Assembly: GCF_014201195.1 (NCBI RefSeq)
Contig: NZ_JACHDS010000001.1
Span: forward strand, 3,534,001 to 3,598,000
Length of the DNA: 64,000 nt
Origin: Nocardiopsis mwathae
GTDB lineage: Bacteria; Actinomycetota; Actinomycetes; Streptosporangiales; Streptosporangiaceae
Direction: 5' to 3'
Shown: one piece after another, positions 16,727 to 26,088 of the stretch
Layout of the letters: the number at the start of each line of letters is the position of its first letter
Numbering within the stretch: position 1 is the stretch's first letter
Made by a program: the position numbers and the translations under genes
The notes under the pieces: generated by a model
Told to the model about the DNA's origin: nothing
What the model saw: only the letters and a program-made list of their open reading frames with translations
The model's database searches: none

Positions 16727-18019
16727 GTGTTCGACGAACGGCAGCTCGCCACCCTGATACTGCTCGCTCTCCTCACGATCACCTCAGCACTCGCACCTCC
16801 CGTCCGCGCCGCGGGCAGGCGCGTCATCAGGGCCTGTACCCGCCCGAGCATTCTCGTCGCCGTCACCCTCTATCTGATCTGGGTGGCGCTGCTGCACGCC
16901 CTCGCCCTGAAGCTCGGGTTCTGGAACATCCGTCTTCTCGGCGAGTCGATCTTCTGGTACGGCGCATCGGGACTCGCCATCTTCTGGAGGATTCCAGAGG
17001 CCGGAAGCAAGTCACGAATCTTCCGGCTTCAAGCACTCAGTGTGGTAAAAGCATCCGCTTTCGTTGCGTTCTTCGTCAACATCAAGCCCTTCAGCCTGCT
17101 GGGAGAGCTACTTCTCCAGGCGTCCGTCGGCGTACTCACCGCACTCCGCCTCACTGTGGGCGAAAAAGAGGAATTTGCACCTGCGCGACGTGTGTTCGAC
17201 GTCATCCTCACCATCATCGCCGTCGGTGTTCTGATCCATGTTTCCCACTTCGTCATCAACCAGTGGCAGCAGGTCGACAAATACCAAGAGGCACTCAAAC
17301 TCTTCATGCCGATCTGGCTGACGCTCGGCTCTCTTCCCTTCCTGTTCGCGCTCGCGGTCTTCGCCCAGTACGAGGTCCTGACGAAATCATGGAGGACGAG
17401 GCCGAAACGCCTTCGGCCTGGCCGGCGAGCCCGGCTCGGCGTCATCCTTGCCTTGCGTGGAAGGCCCCGGGATATTCACGATTTCAGCAATGCCGCCTAT
17501 CATTCCGATAGCACCACAACGCTACGAGAGGGCATCACAGCCGTCCGTACTTTCAAGAATCGACGCGCGGAACGGGCGGCGGCAGAACAGACCAGGACCG
17601 AACGACCGGCGCGATACGCCGACGTCGACGGCACCGACGAGAAGGGTCGGCGTCGGGACCAGCGAGAATTCAAGGAGAGCAAGGACGCTCTCCTCCGCCT
17701 CTCCTTCGACCAGATGGGGTGGTACGACAATCTAGGTGGCCGGTACCGACCCGATCTCCTCGATTTTCCTGGTAGTCCGAAACGCATTGCCCGCTACGGT
17801 CTCCCGGAGGATCACGGTATCGTCATGAAGGTACGTAACGACGGGCGAGCCTGGTACGCCTACCGGCGGACGGTATCCGGCTGGGTGCTCGGTATCGGAT
17901 CTCAGGACAACCCACGCAAACAGTGGTTCTATGAAGGCCCCGAGCCGCCGTCGTCGTTTCCCGCACGGGGAAACGGGTGGGGCGACCGACCGTATAGCCA
18001 TATGCCTAACTGGGGTTAG
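16727..18019 (+). CDS. Polytopic membrane protein, unknown, inside the DISARM island
   Basis: A 430-residue protein starting at a GTG with GAGGAG four bases upstream. About six hydrophobic segments occupy roughly residues 7-25, 41-60, 70-90, 103-135, 155-180 and 200-222. A hydrophilic Arg-rich C-terminal half follows (about 225-430), with a WYAYRR patch and a Gly/Pro/Trp-rich tail. No family is recognised. It is transcribed against the DISARM genes and converges on drmD with a 53-base gap. Its GC content is lower than in the flanking helicase genes, suggesting separate acquisition. A membrane-acting effector would fit the layout of several anti-phage systems, but nothing in the sequence proves that. 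Confidence 0.65.
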   Translation: MFDERQLATLILLALLTITSALAPPVRAAGRRVIRACTRPSILVAVTLYLIWVALLHALALKLGFWNIRLLGESIFWYGASGLAIFWRIPEAGSKSRIFRLQALSVVKASAFVAFFVNIKPFSLLGELLLQASVGVLTALRLTVGEKEEFAPARRVFDVILTIIAVGVLIHVSHFVINQWQQVDKYQEALKLFMPIWLTLGSLPFLFALAVFAQYEVLTKSWRTRPKRLRPGRRARLGVILALRGRPRDIHDFSNAAYHSDSTTTLREGITAVRTFKNRRAERAAAEQTRTERPARYADVDGTDEKGRRRDQREFKESKDALLRLSFDQMGWYDNLGGRYRPDLLDFPGSPKRIARYGLPEDHGIVMKVRNDGRAWYAYRRTVSGWVLGIGSQDNPRKQWFYEGPEPPSSFPARGNGWGDRPYSHMPNWG

Positions 18020-18072
18020 GACAGCGCGAAGGACCCACTTGATGAAATGCCGCGTCGATCACGGTAGGACCA

Positions 18073-21000
18073 TCAGCGTCCGCTTTTGGCCAGTGATGCC
18101 GGGACGAGGAACGTCACGGCGGCCGGGAACCACCGGGCCTCGGGGTCGGCGTAGCGGCGGCGCAGGGCGGCGGTCTCGTCGCGTTTCTGGTCGGGGATGG
18201 CCTCCAGGCGCTCGGTGAGCGCTTCGCGGTCTTTGCGCAGCTGGTCCTTCTCCCCCTCGGTGAACTCGAAGAGGCTGTCCTGGCGCCACGTGGGGGTGTC
18301 GGCCAACGCGGCGCGGATACTCTCGGCGAGTTCGTCGAGCACGGCCTCGATGGCGGCGACCTCCTCGTCGCAGCGGCCGGCCAGACCCTTCTCCAGGGTC
18401 CTGGCGCGCTGCGTGGCCCGGGCCTGCAACGCGCCGCGGGCGGCGCCGGCCAGGTTCGGCCACATGGCGGACAGGCGCTCGCGCATCGGTTCGGGGACGG
18501 GGGTCGCGGTGGCGGCGCCCAGCCACGCCTCGACCTCGGTCTCCGGGACCCGCTTGAACCTCCCCTCCTCGATGCGGCCGCCGGCGACGAGGACCTCCTC
18601 GTGCAGGCGGCTGCCCTCGGCGCCGGTGATGACCACGCGGCCGTGGGCGACGACCGCCGGGGTGCGCAGCACATCCGATTCCACGACACGGGCCGTCACC
18701 CGGGTGAGCCGGTCACCGTCGGACCACAGCTCGCGGCGGAGCAGGGTCAGGCACAGGTCGACCAGGCGGTGCTTGAGGTGCAGCAGCACCACATCGTTGC
18801 GCCCGATGACCGCGTTCGGGTCGAAGGTGACGACCCGCTCGGCGCCGGTCACCGGGTGCATGAGGCCGTCGTTGCGGGCACCGGCCCACGCCCCGGCCAG
18901 TTCCGGCAGCCGGAAGCAGGGGGCGGTCACGCCCTCGGGCGGCTCCGCCTCGATCAGGTCCTTGCGGTGGGCGAGCCGCAGCCCCGTCCGTACGACGCGC
19001 TCCAGGGTCTCGGGCCGCAGGTCGAGCCGGACACGGCTGCCGGTCAGCTCCTCGCTGAGCCGCTTGAGCTCCTTGGCGAGGTCCCGTTCGATCCTCAGCC
19101 GCGCGTTGGTGGCCCGCGCGCGGATCTCGACGTCGGTCTCGGCCCAGTCCGAGCGGGCGCCCAGCATCTTCTGCTCGACCTGAGTGGCGATGACGTCTCC
19201 GGCGCTGCCCAGGTCCTCGCGGATGCGGTCGACCTTCTCGGCCGCCACCCGCAGGAAGCCGAGCTCGTCCTCCAGGCTGCCCGACTCGGCCCCCTCCCAT
19301 CCCCGCGGGACGAAGTGCAGGATCTCGACCCGCTCGGCGTACTGGCCGTGCCGGTCGACGCGGCCGTTGCGCTGCTCCAGCCGGTTGGGGTTCCAGGGGA
19401 TCTCCCAGTGCAGCAGCCGGTGGCAGTGGCGCTGCAGGTTGATGCCCTCGCTGGCGGCGTCGGTGGCGATGAGGATGCGCACGTCGTCGAGGTCGGGGCG
19501 GTCGGTGAACACGCTCTTGACGCGCTCGCGCTCCCTGGGGTCCTGGCCGCCGTGGAGCAGGGCGATGCGGCGGCCGTCGGACCCGCCGTAGCCGGCGGCG
19601 TTCAGCTGCTCGTGCAGCCACCGCTGGGTGTCGCGGTACTCGGTGAAGACGATGACGCGCTGGTCCCCCCACTGCGCGTCATCGCCGGGTCGGCCGCCGG
19701 TGAACAGCACCTCGTCCAGCCACTTGCGCATGGCCCGGAACCGGGCGTCGGGGCGGTCCTGGGCGTCGCGTGCCCAGGTGCGCAGCCGCCGCAGCAGCTC
19801 TTGCTCCTCCGGGGTGAGCGGCGGCGCACCGCGCCGGGCGACGCCGAAGGCCTCGGCCTCGGCCTCCCGGTAGTCCTCTTCGTGCTCCGCGGTGGCCTCC
19901 AGCCGCTCGGCGAGCGGGGCGAGGACGGGGCGGACGGCCTCCTCCGGCAGCCGGCGCGCGCCGCCCTCGGCATCGCCATCGCGCGCGGTCATGGTGGCGA
20001 GGTGGGTGTCGACGGTCTCGGCGAAGGCCTTCGGCGAGGAGAACAGCCGCTTCTTCAGCAGTGTGGTGACGAAGTCGGCGGCGTGCCGTCCCCGGCGCCC
20101 GGCCTGCTGGCGGCGGCTGTCGGCGTAGGCGGTGAGGAGTTCGTGGGCGTCGCGCTCGGCGTCGCCGTAGGCGACCTCCAGGTAGCCGAGTTCCCGTCGG
20201 GGGAAGCGCGGCGATCCGTCCCAGCGCGGGGGCAGGTCGCGCTTGAGGCGGCGGACCATGGCCCGGGCGAGCTGTTCCTGGGTGGGGGCGACACCGCGGG
20301 CGAACCGCTGGTCGTCGAGGAGTTCGAGGAGCGCGGAGAAGGACTCGGGGTACCCGTTGTGCGGGGTGGCGGAAAGGAAGAGCCGGTGCTCGCAGTGCGG
20401 GGCGAGTTCGCGGATGGCCAGGGTGCGCTGGGAGTCGACGGCGTAGCGGCCGCTGCCGGAGGGGGCGCAGGTGTGCGCCTCGTCGACCACCAGCAGGTCG
20501 AAGGTGCGCGGGTAGCGGGGGCTCGCGGGCAGGACTTCGCGCAGCAGGCGGCGGGGCCGCTCGCGCTTGAGCCAGTCGATGCTGACGATGAGGCGCGGGT
20601 AGTGGGTCCACGGGTTGGCGTACAGGCTGCGTTCGCGGCGCAGCCGCTTCACCAGGGAGGTGTCGACGATGCGGAACTCCAGCCCGAACTTGTCGCGCAT
20701 CTCGTCGTGCCACTGGGTGGTGAGTCCGGCCGGGCACACGATCAGCATGGTGCGGGCGCGGTGGCGCAGGTGGAGTTCCTGCATCACGAGCCCGGCCTCG
20801 ATGGTCTTTCCCAGGCCGACGTCGTCGGCGATGAGGAGGTTGGTCCGCGGCATGGACAGGGCGCGCACCACGGGTTCGAGCTGGTACTCCTCGATCTCGA
20901 TGCCCGAGCGGAAGGGGGCTTGGAGGGCGGAGGTGTCGGCGGAGGCGATGGCGCCCCAGCGGACGGCGTGCAGGAACGCGTCGAGCTCGGCGGGGTCGTC

Positions 21001-21288
21001 GAAGCCGCGGCCCGGGTCGGGGAGCTCGTGCACCTCGTGGATGGCGGTGCCGGGTTCGAGCTGCCAGAGCACGTCGATCCGGTCGTCCTGGGCGTCGTCC
21101 TCGATGCTGATGAGCGAGACGACGTGCTGGGCGCGGGCGGTGGCGGCGTACGGGTCGCTGGAGGCGATCGATCCCGGCTTGACGTCGGAGACCACCCACC
21201 GGCGGTTGCGGACCGTGACCAGTTGGCCGGTCTCGGGGACGGCGGTCTCCGCTTCGGGTCCGGCGATCCCGGTCGCCTCCATGGTCAT
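18073..21288 (-). CDS. drmD: DrmD, DISARM class 1 SNF2-like helicase
   Basis: A 1071-residue SNF2/RapA-like SF2 helicase. Walker A is DDVGLGKTIEAG near residue 155, the DEAH box lies in LLVVDEAHTC, motif III is FLSATPHNG, and motifs V/VI are ATDAASEGINLQ and EQRNGRVDRHGQ. DrmD together with DrmMI defines class 1 DISARM. The ATG at 21288 was preferred over a GTG at 21306 because GAGGAG lies ten bases before it and overlaps the GTG. The C-terminal 250 residues are Arg/Glu-rich with a coiled-coil look (EALTERLEAIPDQKRDE). The gene is divergent from the UvrD-like helicase gene and separated from drmMI by 3.3 kb of other genes. Confidence 0.88.
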   Translation of the reverse strand: MTMEATGIAGPEAETAVPETGQLVTVRNRRWVVSDVKPGSIASSDPYAATARAQHVVSLISIEDDAQDDRIDVLWQLEPGTAIHEVHELPDPGRGFDDPAELDAFLHAVRWGAIASADTSALQAPFRSGIEIEEYQLEPVVRALSMPRTNLLIADDVGLGKTIEAGLVMQELHLRHRARTMLIVCPAGLTTQWHDEMRDKFGLEFRIVDTSLVKRLRRERSLYANPWTHYPRLIVSIDWLKRERPRRLLREVLPASPRYPRTFDLLVVDEAHTCAPSGSGRYAVDSQRTLAIRELAPHCEHRLFLSATPHNGYPESFSALLELLDDQRFARGVAPTQEQLARAMVRRLKRDLPPRWDGSPRFPRRELGYLEVAYGDAERDAHELLTAYADSRRQQAGRRGRHAADFVTTLLKKRLFSSPKAFAETVDTHLATMTARDGDAEGGARRLPEEAVRPVLAPLAERLEATAEHEEDYREAEAEAFGVARRGAPPLTPEEQELLRRLRTWARDAQDRPDARFRAMRKWLDEVLFTGGRPGDDAQWGDQRVIVFTEYRDTQRWLHEQLNAAGYGGSDGRRIALLHGGQDPRERERVKSVFTDRPDLDDVRILIATDAASEGINLQRHCHRLLHWEIPWNPNRLEQRNGRVDRHGQYAERVEILHFVPRGWEGAESGSLEDELGFLRVAAEKVDRIREDLGSAGDVIATQVEQKMLGARSDWAETDVEIRARATNARLRIERDLAKELKRLSEELTGSRVRLDLRPETLERVVRTGLRLAHRKDLIEAEPPEGVTAPCFRLPELAGAWAGARNDGLMHPVTGAERVVTFDPNAVIGRNDVVLLHLKHRLVDLCLTLLRRELWSDGDRLTRVTARVVESDVLRTPAVVAHGRVVITGAEGSRLHEEVLVAGGRIEEGRFKRVPETEVEAWLGAATATPVPEPMRERLSAMWPNLAGAARGALQARATQRARTLEKGLAGRCDEEVAAIEAVLDELAESIRAALADTPTWRQDSLFEFTEGEKDQLRKDREALTERLEAIPDQKRDETAALRRRYADPEARWFPAAVTFLVPASLAKSGR

Positions 21289-21607
21289 GTTCCCGATGCT
21301 CCTCACTTGGCCGGGTCTCCGATCCTCCTGTCATACCAGCGATCCGCGCCGCCCGTGGGCCGCTCCGAGAGGGCGGGTGGGGTAACCGCCGGGTGCCCGG
21401 GGCGGCCCGCCGCCCGATCTCGGTGAGGAACGCGCTGGTCGCGCCCGGTTCCGGGCGGACATGGGGACGACTGCGCGCCGCGTTCCCTACCCTGTAAGGG
21501 ATCTGTCACGATCCGCACCGCTCGGGGATGATCCGGCGGCGCCGTACGCGGCCGTGCTCGCGGCCGGGATCGAACCGAACACCGCCGGACGGAAAGAGGA
21601 CTCCCTC

Positions 21608-23704
21608 GTGCCTCAGCTCGCGATCGCCAAGGACTTCCTGACCCGGTACGCGAGGCTGGAGAAGCGGCTCCAGCGTGCGGTGGACGATGCCCTCGACAAG
21701 TTCGCCGACACCTACTACGCGGGCGGGCACCTGGAGAAGGTCACCGATGCCCGTGACTCGCGGGCGCGCACGCTGCGCATCACGCAGGGGTATCGCGGTG
21801 TGGTCCTCGCCCCCGATGCGGGCGACACCTACCTCCTGGTCACGGTCCTACCGCACGATGACGCCTACGCCTACATCCGCGACAAGCGGTTCTCGGTCAA
21901 CCAGGCCCTGGGCGTGCTGGAGGTGCGCGACGAAGGCCGCCTGGAGGTGCTGGCCACGGCGCTGGCGCCCGCGGCCGAGGCCGTCGAGTCGCGGCTCTTC
22001 GACCACGTGCCCGACAAGCACCTGGCCCAGCTCGGGATCGACCCGCAGACGCGGGCGATCGTCCGCTTGCTGCCCGACGAGAGCCACCTCGACGCCATCT
22101 CGGGGATGATGCCGGCCGCCCAGCACAACGCCCTGGTCGCGCTGTCCTCCGGCATGACCGTGGAGGAGGCCTGGGCGGAGGTCAGCAAGGACCTCGTCGA
22201 TCCGGTCGGCCCCGAGCACATCGACCCGGACGACCTCGCCACCGCGATCCGCCGCACCCCCGGCGAGGCCGTGTTCGTCGAAGGCCCGGAGAGCCTCCGC
22301 GAGATGCTGGACCATCCCTTCGACGTGTGGCGCACGTTCCTCCACCCGCGGCAGCGCAGGATCGCCTACCGCCCCTCCTACAACGGGCCGACCATGGTCA
22401 CGGGCGGCGCCGGGACCGGAAAGACCGTCACCGCCGTGCACCGGGTCGCGCACCTCGCCCGCAGGTACGCGGACGGCCCGCCGCAGATCCTGTTCACGAC
22501 CTTCACCACGACCCTCGACGCCGCGCTGCGCGCCCAGGTGGAGCTGCTGATCGAGGACCCGGCGCAGCTGGCGCGCGTCGACGTGCGCAACCTCGACAAG
22601 GTGGCCTACCAGGTGCTGCGCAAGGAGCGCGGCAGGGGACCGGACTTCCCGAAGCGGCGCGAGCTCGAACGGCTGTGGGACGAGGCCGGTGCCGATGCGG
22701 GCTGCTCGGGCGCGTTCCTCCTCTCCGAGTGGGAGCAGGTCGTGCTGGCCCAGAACCTGCGCACCGAGCGCGCCTACCTGGCCGCACGGCGGCGTGGGCG
22801 CGGCAGTCGGCTCGGCGCCGAGCAGCGCAAGCGCGTCTGGCAGGCGATCCTGGCGGCCACCGCGCGGATGGCGGCCGCCGACCAGTGGACGTTCGTCCAG
22901 GCGTCGGCGGAGGCCGCCGACATCCTCGAACGCACCGGTGAGCGCCCCTACCGGCACGTCGTCGTGGACGAGGCGCAGGACCTGCACCCGGCCAAGTGGC
23001 GGTTGGCGCGGGCGCTGGCACCCGAAGGCGCCGACGACCTGTTCATCGCGGGGGATCCGCACCAGCGCATCTACGACCACCGGGTCTCGCTCGGCGGGGT
23101 GGGCATCGACGTCCGCGGGCGCAGCCGGAAGCTGACGGTGAGCTACCGCAGCACCCAGGAGATCCTGTCGTGGGCCGTGGGGCTGCTGGGGGCGGCGCCG
23201 ACCACGGGGATGGACGACCTTGAGGACGACCTGGACGCCTACACCTCGCCGCTGCGCGGGCGCAGGCCGACCGTGCGGGGCCACCGCGACCGGGCGTCCG
23301 AGCTCGCCGCCCTGGCCGACCAGGTCGAGGTGTGGCTCGGCCAGGGCGTGGAGCCCGGCTCCATCGGCGTCGCGGCACGAACGGAGGAGGTCGCCCGGCG
23401 GGTCCGCGAGGAGCTGGCGGGGGCGGGTATCGCGACCTGCGGGCTCACCGGGGGCGAGGGCGTACGGGGGGGCACCATGCACTCGATGAAGGGGCTGGAG
23501 TTCCGCTGTGTGGCGGCGGTGGGGGTCGGTGCGGACCTGGTGCCGCTGGAGGCCCGGGTCACACCCGCCGCCGAGGACGCCATCGCGCACGGGCACGACC
23601 TGCAGCGCGAGCGCAACCTCCTGTTCGTCGCCTGCACCCGCGCCCGCGACGCGCTCCATGTCTCCTATGCCGGGGAGCCGAGCCCGTTCCTTCCCCGGTC
23701 GTGA
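21608..23704 (+). CDS. RelE-like domain fused to UvrD-like SF1 helicase
   Basis: A 698-residue protein. Residues 1 to about 100 (FLTRYARLEKRLQRAV, then LPHDDAYAYIRDKRF) have the RelE/ParE-like pattern seen at the head of some bacterial SF1 helicases. The helicase core follows: Walker A GGAGTGKTVT at 266-275, Walker B VVVDEAQDLHP, motif III FIAGDPHQRIYDH, motif IV SYRSTQEIL, motif V GTMHSMKGLEF and motif VI VACTRARDALHVSY. The GTG at 21608 has AGAGGA seven bases upstream; the open frame extends 49 codons further with no conserved content. It is divergent from drmD. A DNA repair or anti-phage role is inferred from the neighbourhood. Whether the RelE-like domain retains RNase activity cannot be read from this sequence. 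Confidence 0.8.
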   Translation: MPQLAIAKDFLTRYARLEKRLQRAVDDALDKFADTYYAGGHLEKVTDARDSRARTLRITQGYRGVVLAPDAGDTYLLVTVLPHDDAYAYIRDKRFSVNQALGVLEVRDEGRLEVLATALAPAAEAVESRLFDHVPDKHLAQLGIDPQTRAIVRLLPDESHLDAISGMMPAAQHNALVALSSGMTVEEAWAEVSKDLVDPVGPEHIDPDDLATAIRRTPGEAVFVEGPESLREMLDHPFDVWRTFLHPRQRRIAYRPSYNGPTMVTGGAGTGKTVTAVHRVAHLARRYADGPPQILFTTFTTTLDAALRAQVELLIEDPAQLARVDVRNLDKVAYQVLRKERGRGPDFPKRRELERLWDEAGADAGCSGAFLLSEWEQVVLAQNLRTERAYLAARRRGRGSRLGAEQRKRVWQAILAATARMAAADQWTFVQASAEAADILERTGERPYRHVVVDEAQDLHPAKWRLARALAPEGADDLFIAGDPHQRIYDHRVSLGGVGIDVRGRSRKLTVSYRSTQEILSWAVGLLGAAPTTGMDDLEDDLDAYTSPLRGRRPTVRGHRDRASELAALADQVEVWLGQGVEPGSIGVAARTEEVARRVREELAGAGIATCGLTGGEGVRGGTMHSMKGLEFRCVAAVGVGADLVPLEARVTPAAEDAIAHGHDLQRERNLLFVACTRARDALHVSYAGEPSPFLPRS

Positions 23705-23731
23705 CGGCGCCCGACGCGCGCGGACCTGCGG

Positions 23732-26014
23732 CTAGGGCCGTGCCCTGTGCGCCTCGATCCGGCTGCGGGCGACGTCCAGTTCGGCCGGGGTGAAGAGCCG
23801 GGCATAGGAGGGGTGGCTGAGGACGACGGCTTCGACGGTGAGGTCGAGCCGGCCGCGTTCCCAGAGCTCGACGAAGCCGTCGGAGATCGTCGGCTTGGCC
23901 AGCAGCTGCTTGGCCGTGGCCAGGGCTCCGTTCTCGTGGAGCATCCGCCGGAAGAAGTGCGCCCGGTACCCGGCCTCGTACTGCGCGCGGTCGCAGGCGC
24001 TGTGGAGGGCGTCGTCGAAGGCGGCCCGCACCTCGGGGGCAGCGGCCGCCTCCTCCCCGTCGCGGGGCATCGGTGCGTCGGCCCCCGGGGTGAGGCCCGC
24101 GGCGACGGCGTTGCGCCGCCGCGCGTAGTCGAGAATCGCCTCCACCGAGGTGAAGACCCGGTACCCCAGCCCCTCCAGCGCGGCGATGTCGGCCTCGTCG
24201 GGGTCGAGTTCCAGCACCACCGGGTCGTCCTGGCCGACCTGCAGGCCATCGGCCCAGAAGGCCTCGGCAACGGCGAGAACGCGGCCGTTGACGGGGTCGC
24301 AGATCTCCACGTCGAGCTCGGGAGTGGCGCACCCCAGCGAGGCGAGTTCGCCCCTCAGCTCTGTCAGCTGGGCCGATCGGGCGTCCTGCTCGGATTCCTG
24401 GTCGGTGACCGCGTCGAGCCGCCCCAGGTCCCTGCGGGTGGTGGCGCCGCCCTTGCGCAGCTCGTCCAGGAAGCGGTTGGCGGCGTCGGCGAGCAGCTCG
24501 GTGCGCTGGACGAGGAATTCCTCGTAGTGCTCGACGTCGCGCAGTCCGGAGTCGGCGGGGATCCACTGGGAGCGCAGGACGCCCGGGTGGCGCTGCTCGA
24601 CGTCGGCGAAGTAGGCGGCAGGCGCCTTCTTCCCGATCTTGATGTTGGTGTCCTGGGTGAGGAAGCAGAAGTTCGCGATCGCGTTGACCTTGTTGCGCGG
24701 GTACCGCTCCTTCAGCAGGGCCTTGGGGAAGATGTGGTGGACCTGGAGGCCGCTGAGGTGGCCGAGGAGTTCGGCGTGGAGCGGCAGCCCCGAACCGAAG
24801 TCCCGCGCCTCGCCGATGCGCGTCAGCAGGTACAGCAGCGGGTAGAAGCGGGAGCCCATCGTCGATCCGGCGAAGTCGACCGGCCGGATGTGCAGGGAGC
24901 CGCCGCGGGAGTCCTCCAGGATCCGGATGAGCCCGTCGACTCCGTCGGACTGGAGGGCGGCGTAGTCCTGCGCCAGGACGGTCTCGATCGGGCCGGTGAA
25001 GCGCCCGCGGAGCGAGGCGTGCACATACCAGTACAGGACGCGGTCGCGGTGCCCGGCGTCGTCGAAGTCGCCGCCGTTGAGGTGCAGCAGGCGGCAGACG
25101 ACGGGGATCCCCATCCTGCCCATGAGCACGCGGTCATGGTCCAGTCCCAGGCGCCCGGCCAGGGCGTCGAGGAACTTCCCGATGTAGCGGACGGTGGATT
25201 CCAGGGACTCCCGGAAGTGGTCGGGGCTGACGTCCTTCAGCGCCGAGAAGACCGCGCGGCCGGTCGCGACGGCGGTGACGCAGCGGAGCAGCCAGTCGAG
25301 GGTGAACTTGAACCCGGCCTGCTCCCACCTGGCCAGGTGCTCCCGCATGGTGGCCCGTGCCTCGGGCCACTCGGAGCAGAGCTTGGCCAAGGCCAGGTCG
25401 CCCTTGGAGAGCTTGGTCCCGCCGGAGTTGACCCGGTTGAAGATGTCGACGACGATCTCGACGGTCTTGTCCTTGCCGGTGATCTTCTCCTCATGGAAGT
25501 CGCGGTCCTGGATGGAGTGCAGGTTGGCCAGGCGCTCCATGCACAGCAGGATGTCGGGCCCTGAGTCCAGCCCCTTGAGGGGTTCGAGCATGGGCCGCAC
25601 TCCCTCGGCGAAGAGCCGCGAGACGTCGATCCAGCGCGGGTCCTCCCGCATCTTGGTGGCCATGTAGAACTGGAACTCCAGAGTCTCCACGTTGAAGTGG
25701 AGGCCGGTGAAGGCGTTGGCGTCCCCCTCGAAGAACTCGGGCGGCCGGCCCCGCATCACGCCGTAGAGGGAGGTGATGCGCTGCTGGCCGTCCAGCAGCA
25801 GGGCGCGCGTCCCCGAGGCGTTCTGCGTACCGCGGACGGCGGCCGGATCGACTTCGGACTCCCACACCAGCAGGGACCCGACGGGGTAGTCGAGATACAG
25901 GGACCGCATCAGGCCCCTGACCTGGTCGCGGTTCCACACATAGCCGCGCTGGAACTCCGGCAGCAGCATCGCGCCGCTGTCGACATGGTCCAGGAGGGTG
26001 GAGAGTTTCGTCAT
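23732..26014 (-). CDS. DUF262 and HNH (GmrSD-like) domain protein
   Basis: A 760-residue protein. The N-terminal DUF262 (ParB/Srx-like) domain shows LPEFQRGYVWNRDQVRGLM and LLLDGQQRITSLYG. Around residues 425-500 a DUF1524/HNH-like segment reads VHHIFPKALL. The last 230 residues are helical and charged, with no recognised domain. GmrS and GmrD of E. coli restrict modified (glucosylated) phage DNA using these two domains, and many DUF262 proteins are defence nucleases. AGAGGA lies five bases before the chosen ATG at 26014; a longer frame to 26092 has no support. It converges on the helicase gene at 23704 with 27 bases between. A type IV-like restriction role is inferred. Confidence 0.78.
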   Translation of the reverse strand: MTKLSTLLDHVDSGAMLLPEFQRGYVWNRDQVRGLMRSLYLDYPVGSLLVWESEVDPAAVRGTQNASGTRALLLDGQQRITSLYGVMRGRPPEFFEGDANAFTGLHFNVETLEFQFYMATKMREDPRWIDVSRLFAEGVRPMLEPLKGLDSGPDILLCMERLANLHSIQDRDFHEEKITGKDKTVEIVVDIFNRVNSGGTKLSKGDLALAKLCSEWPEARATMREHLARWEQAGFKFTLDWLLRCVTAVATGRAVFSALKDVSPDHFRESLESTVRYIGKFLDALAGRLGLDHDRVLMGRMGIPVVCRLLHLNGGDFDDAGHRDRVLYWYVHASLRGRFTGPIETVLAQDYAALQSDGVDGLIRILEDSRGGSLHIRPVDFAGSTMGSRFYPLLYLLTRIGEARDFGSGLPLHAELLGHLSGLQVHHIFPKALLKERYPRNKVNAIANFCFLTQDTNIKIGKKAPAAYFADVEQRHPGVLRSQWIPADSGLRDVEHYEEFLVQRTELLADAANRFLDELRKGGATTRRDLGRLDAVTDQESEQDARSAQLTELRGELASLGCATPELDVEICDPVNGRVLAVAEAFWADGLQVGQDDPVVLELDPDEADIAALEGLGYRVFTSVEAILDYARRRNAVAAGLTPGADAPMPRDGEEAAAAPEVRAAFDDALHSACDRAQYEAGYRAHFFRRMLHENGALATAKQLLAKPTISDGFVELWERGRLDLTVEAVVLSHPSYARLFTPAELDVARSRIEAHRARP

Positions 26015-26088
26015 CGTGTCCTCTACGACGCATCGGTTCGTTACGGATCCCGCGCAATTATTCCGCTGCCGCGCGCTTTCGCGCGCCG

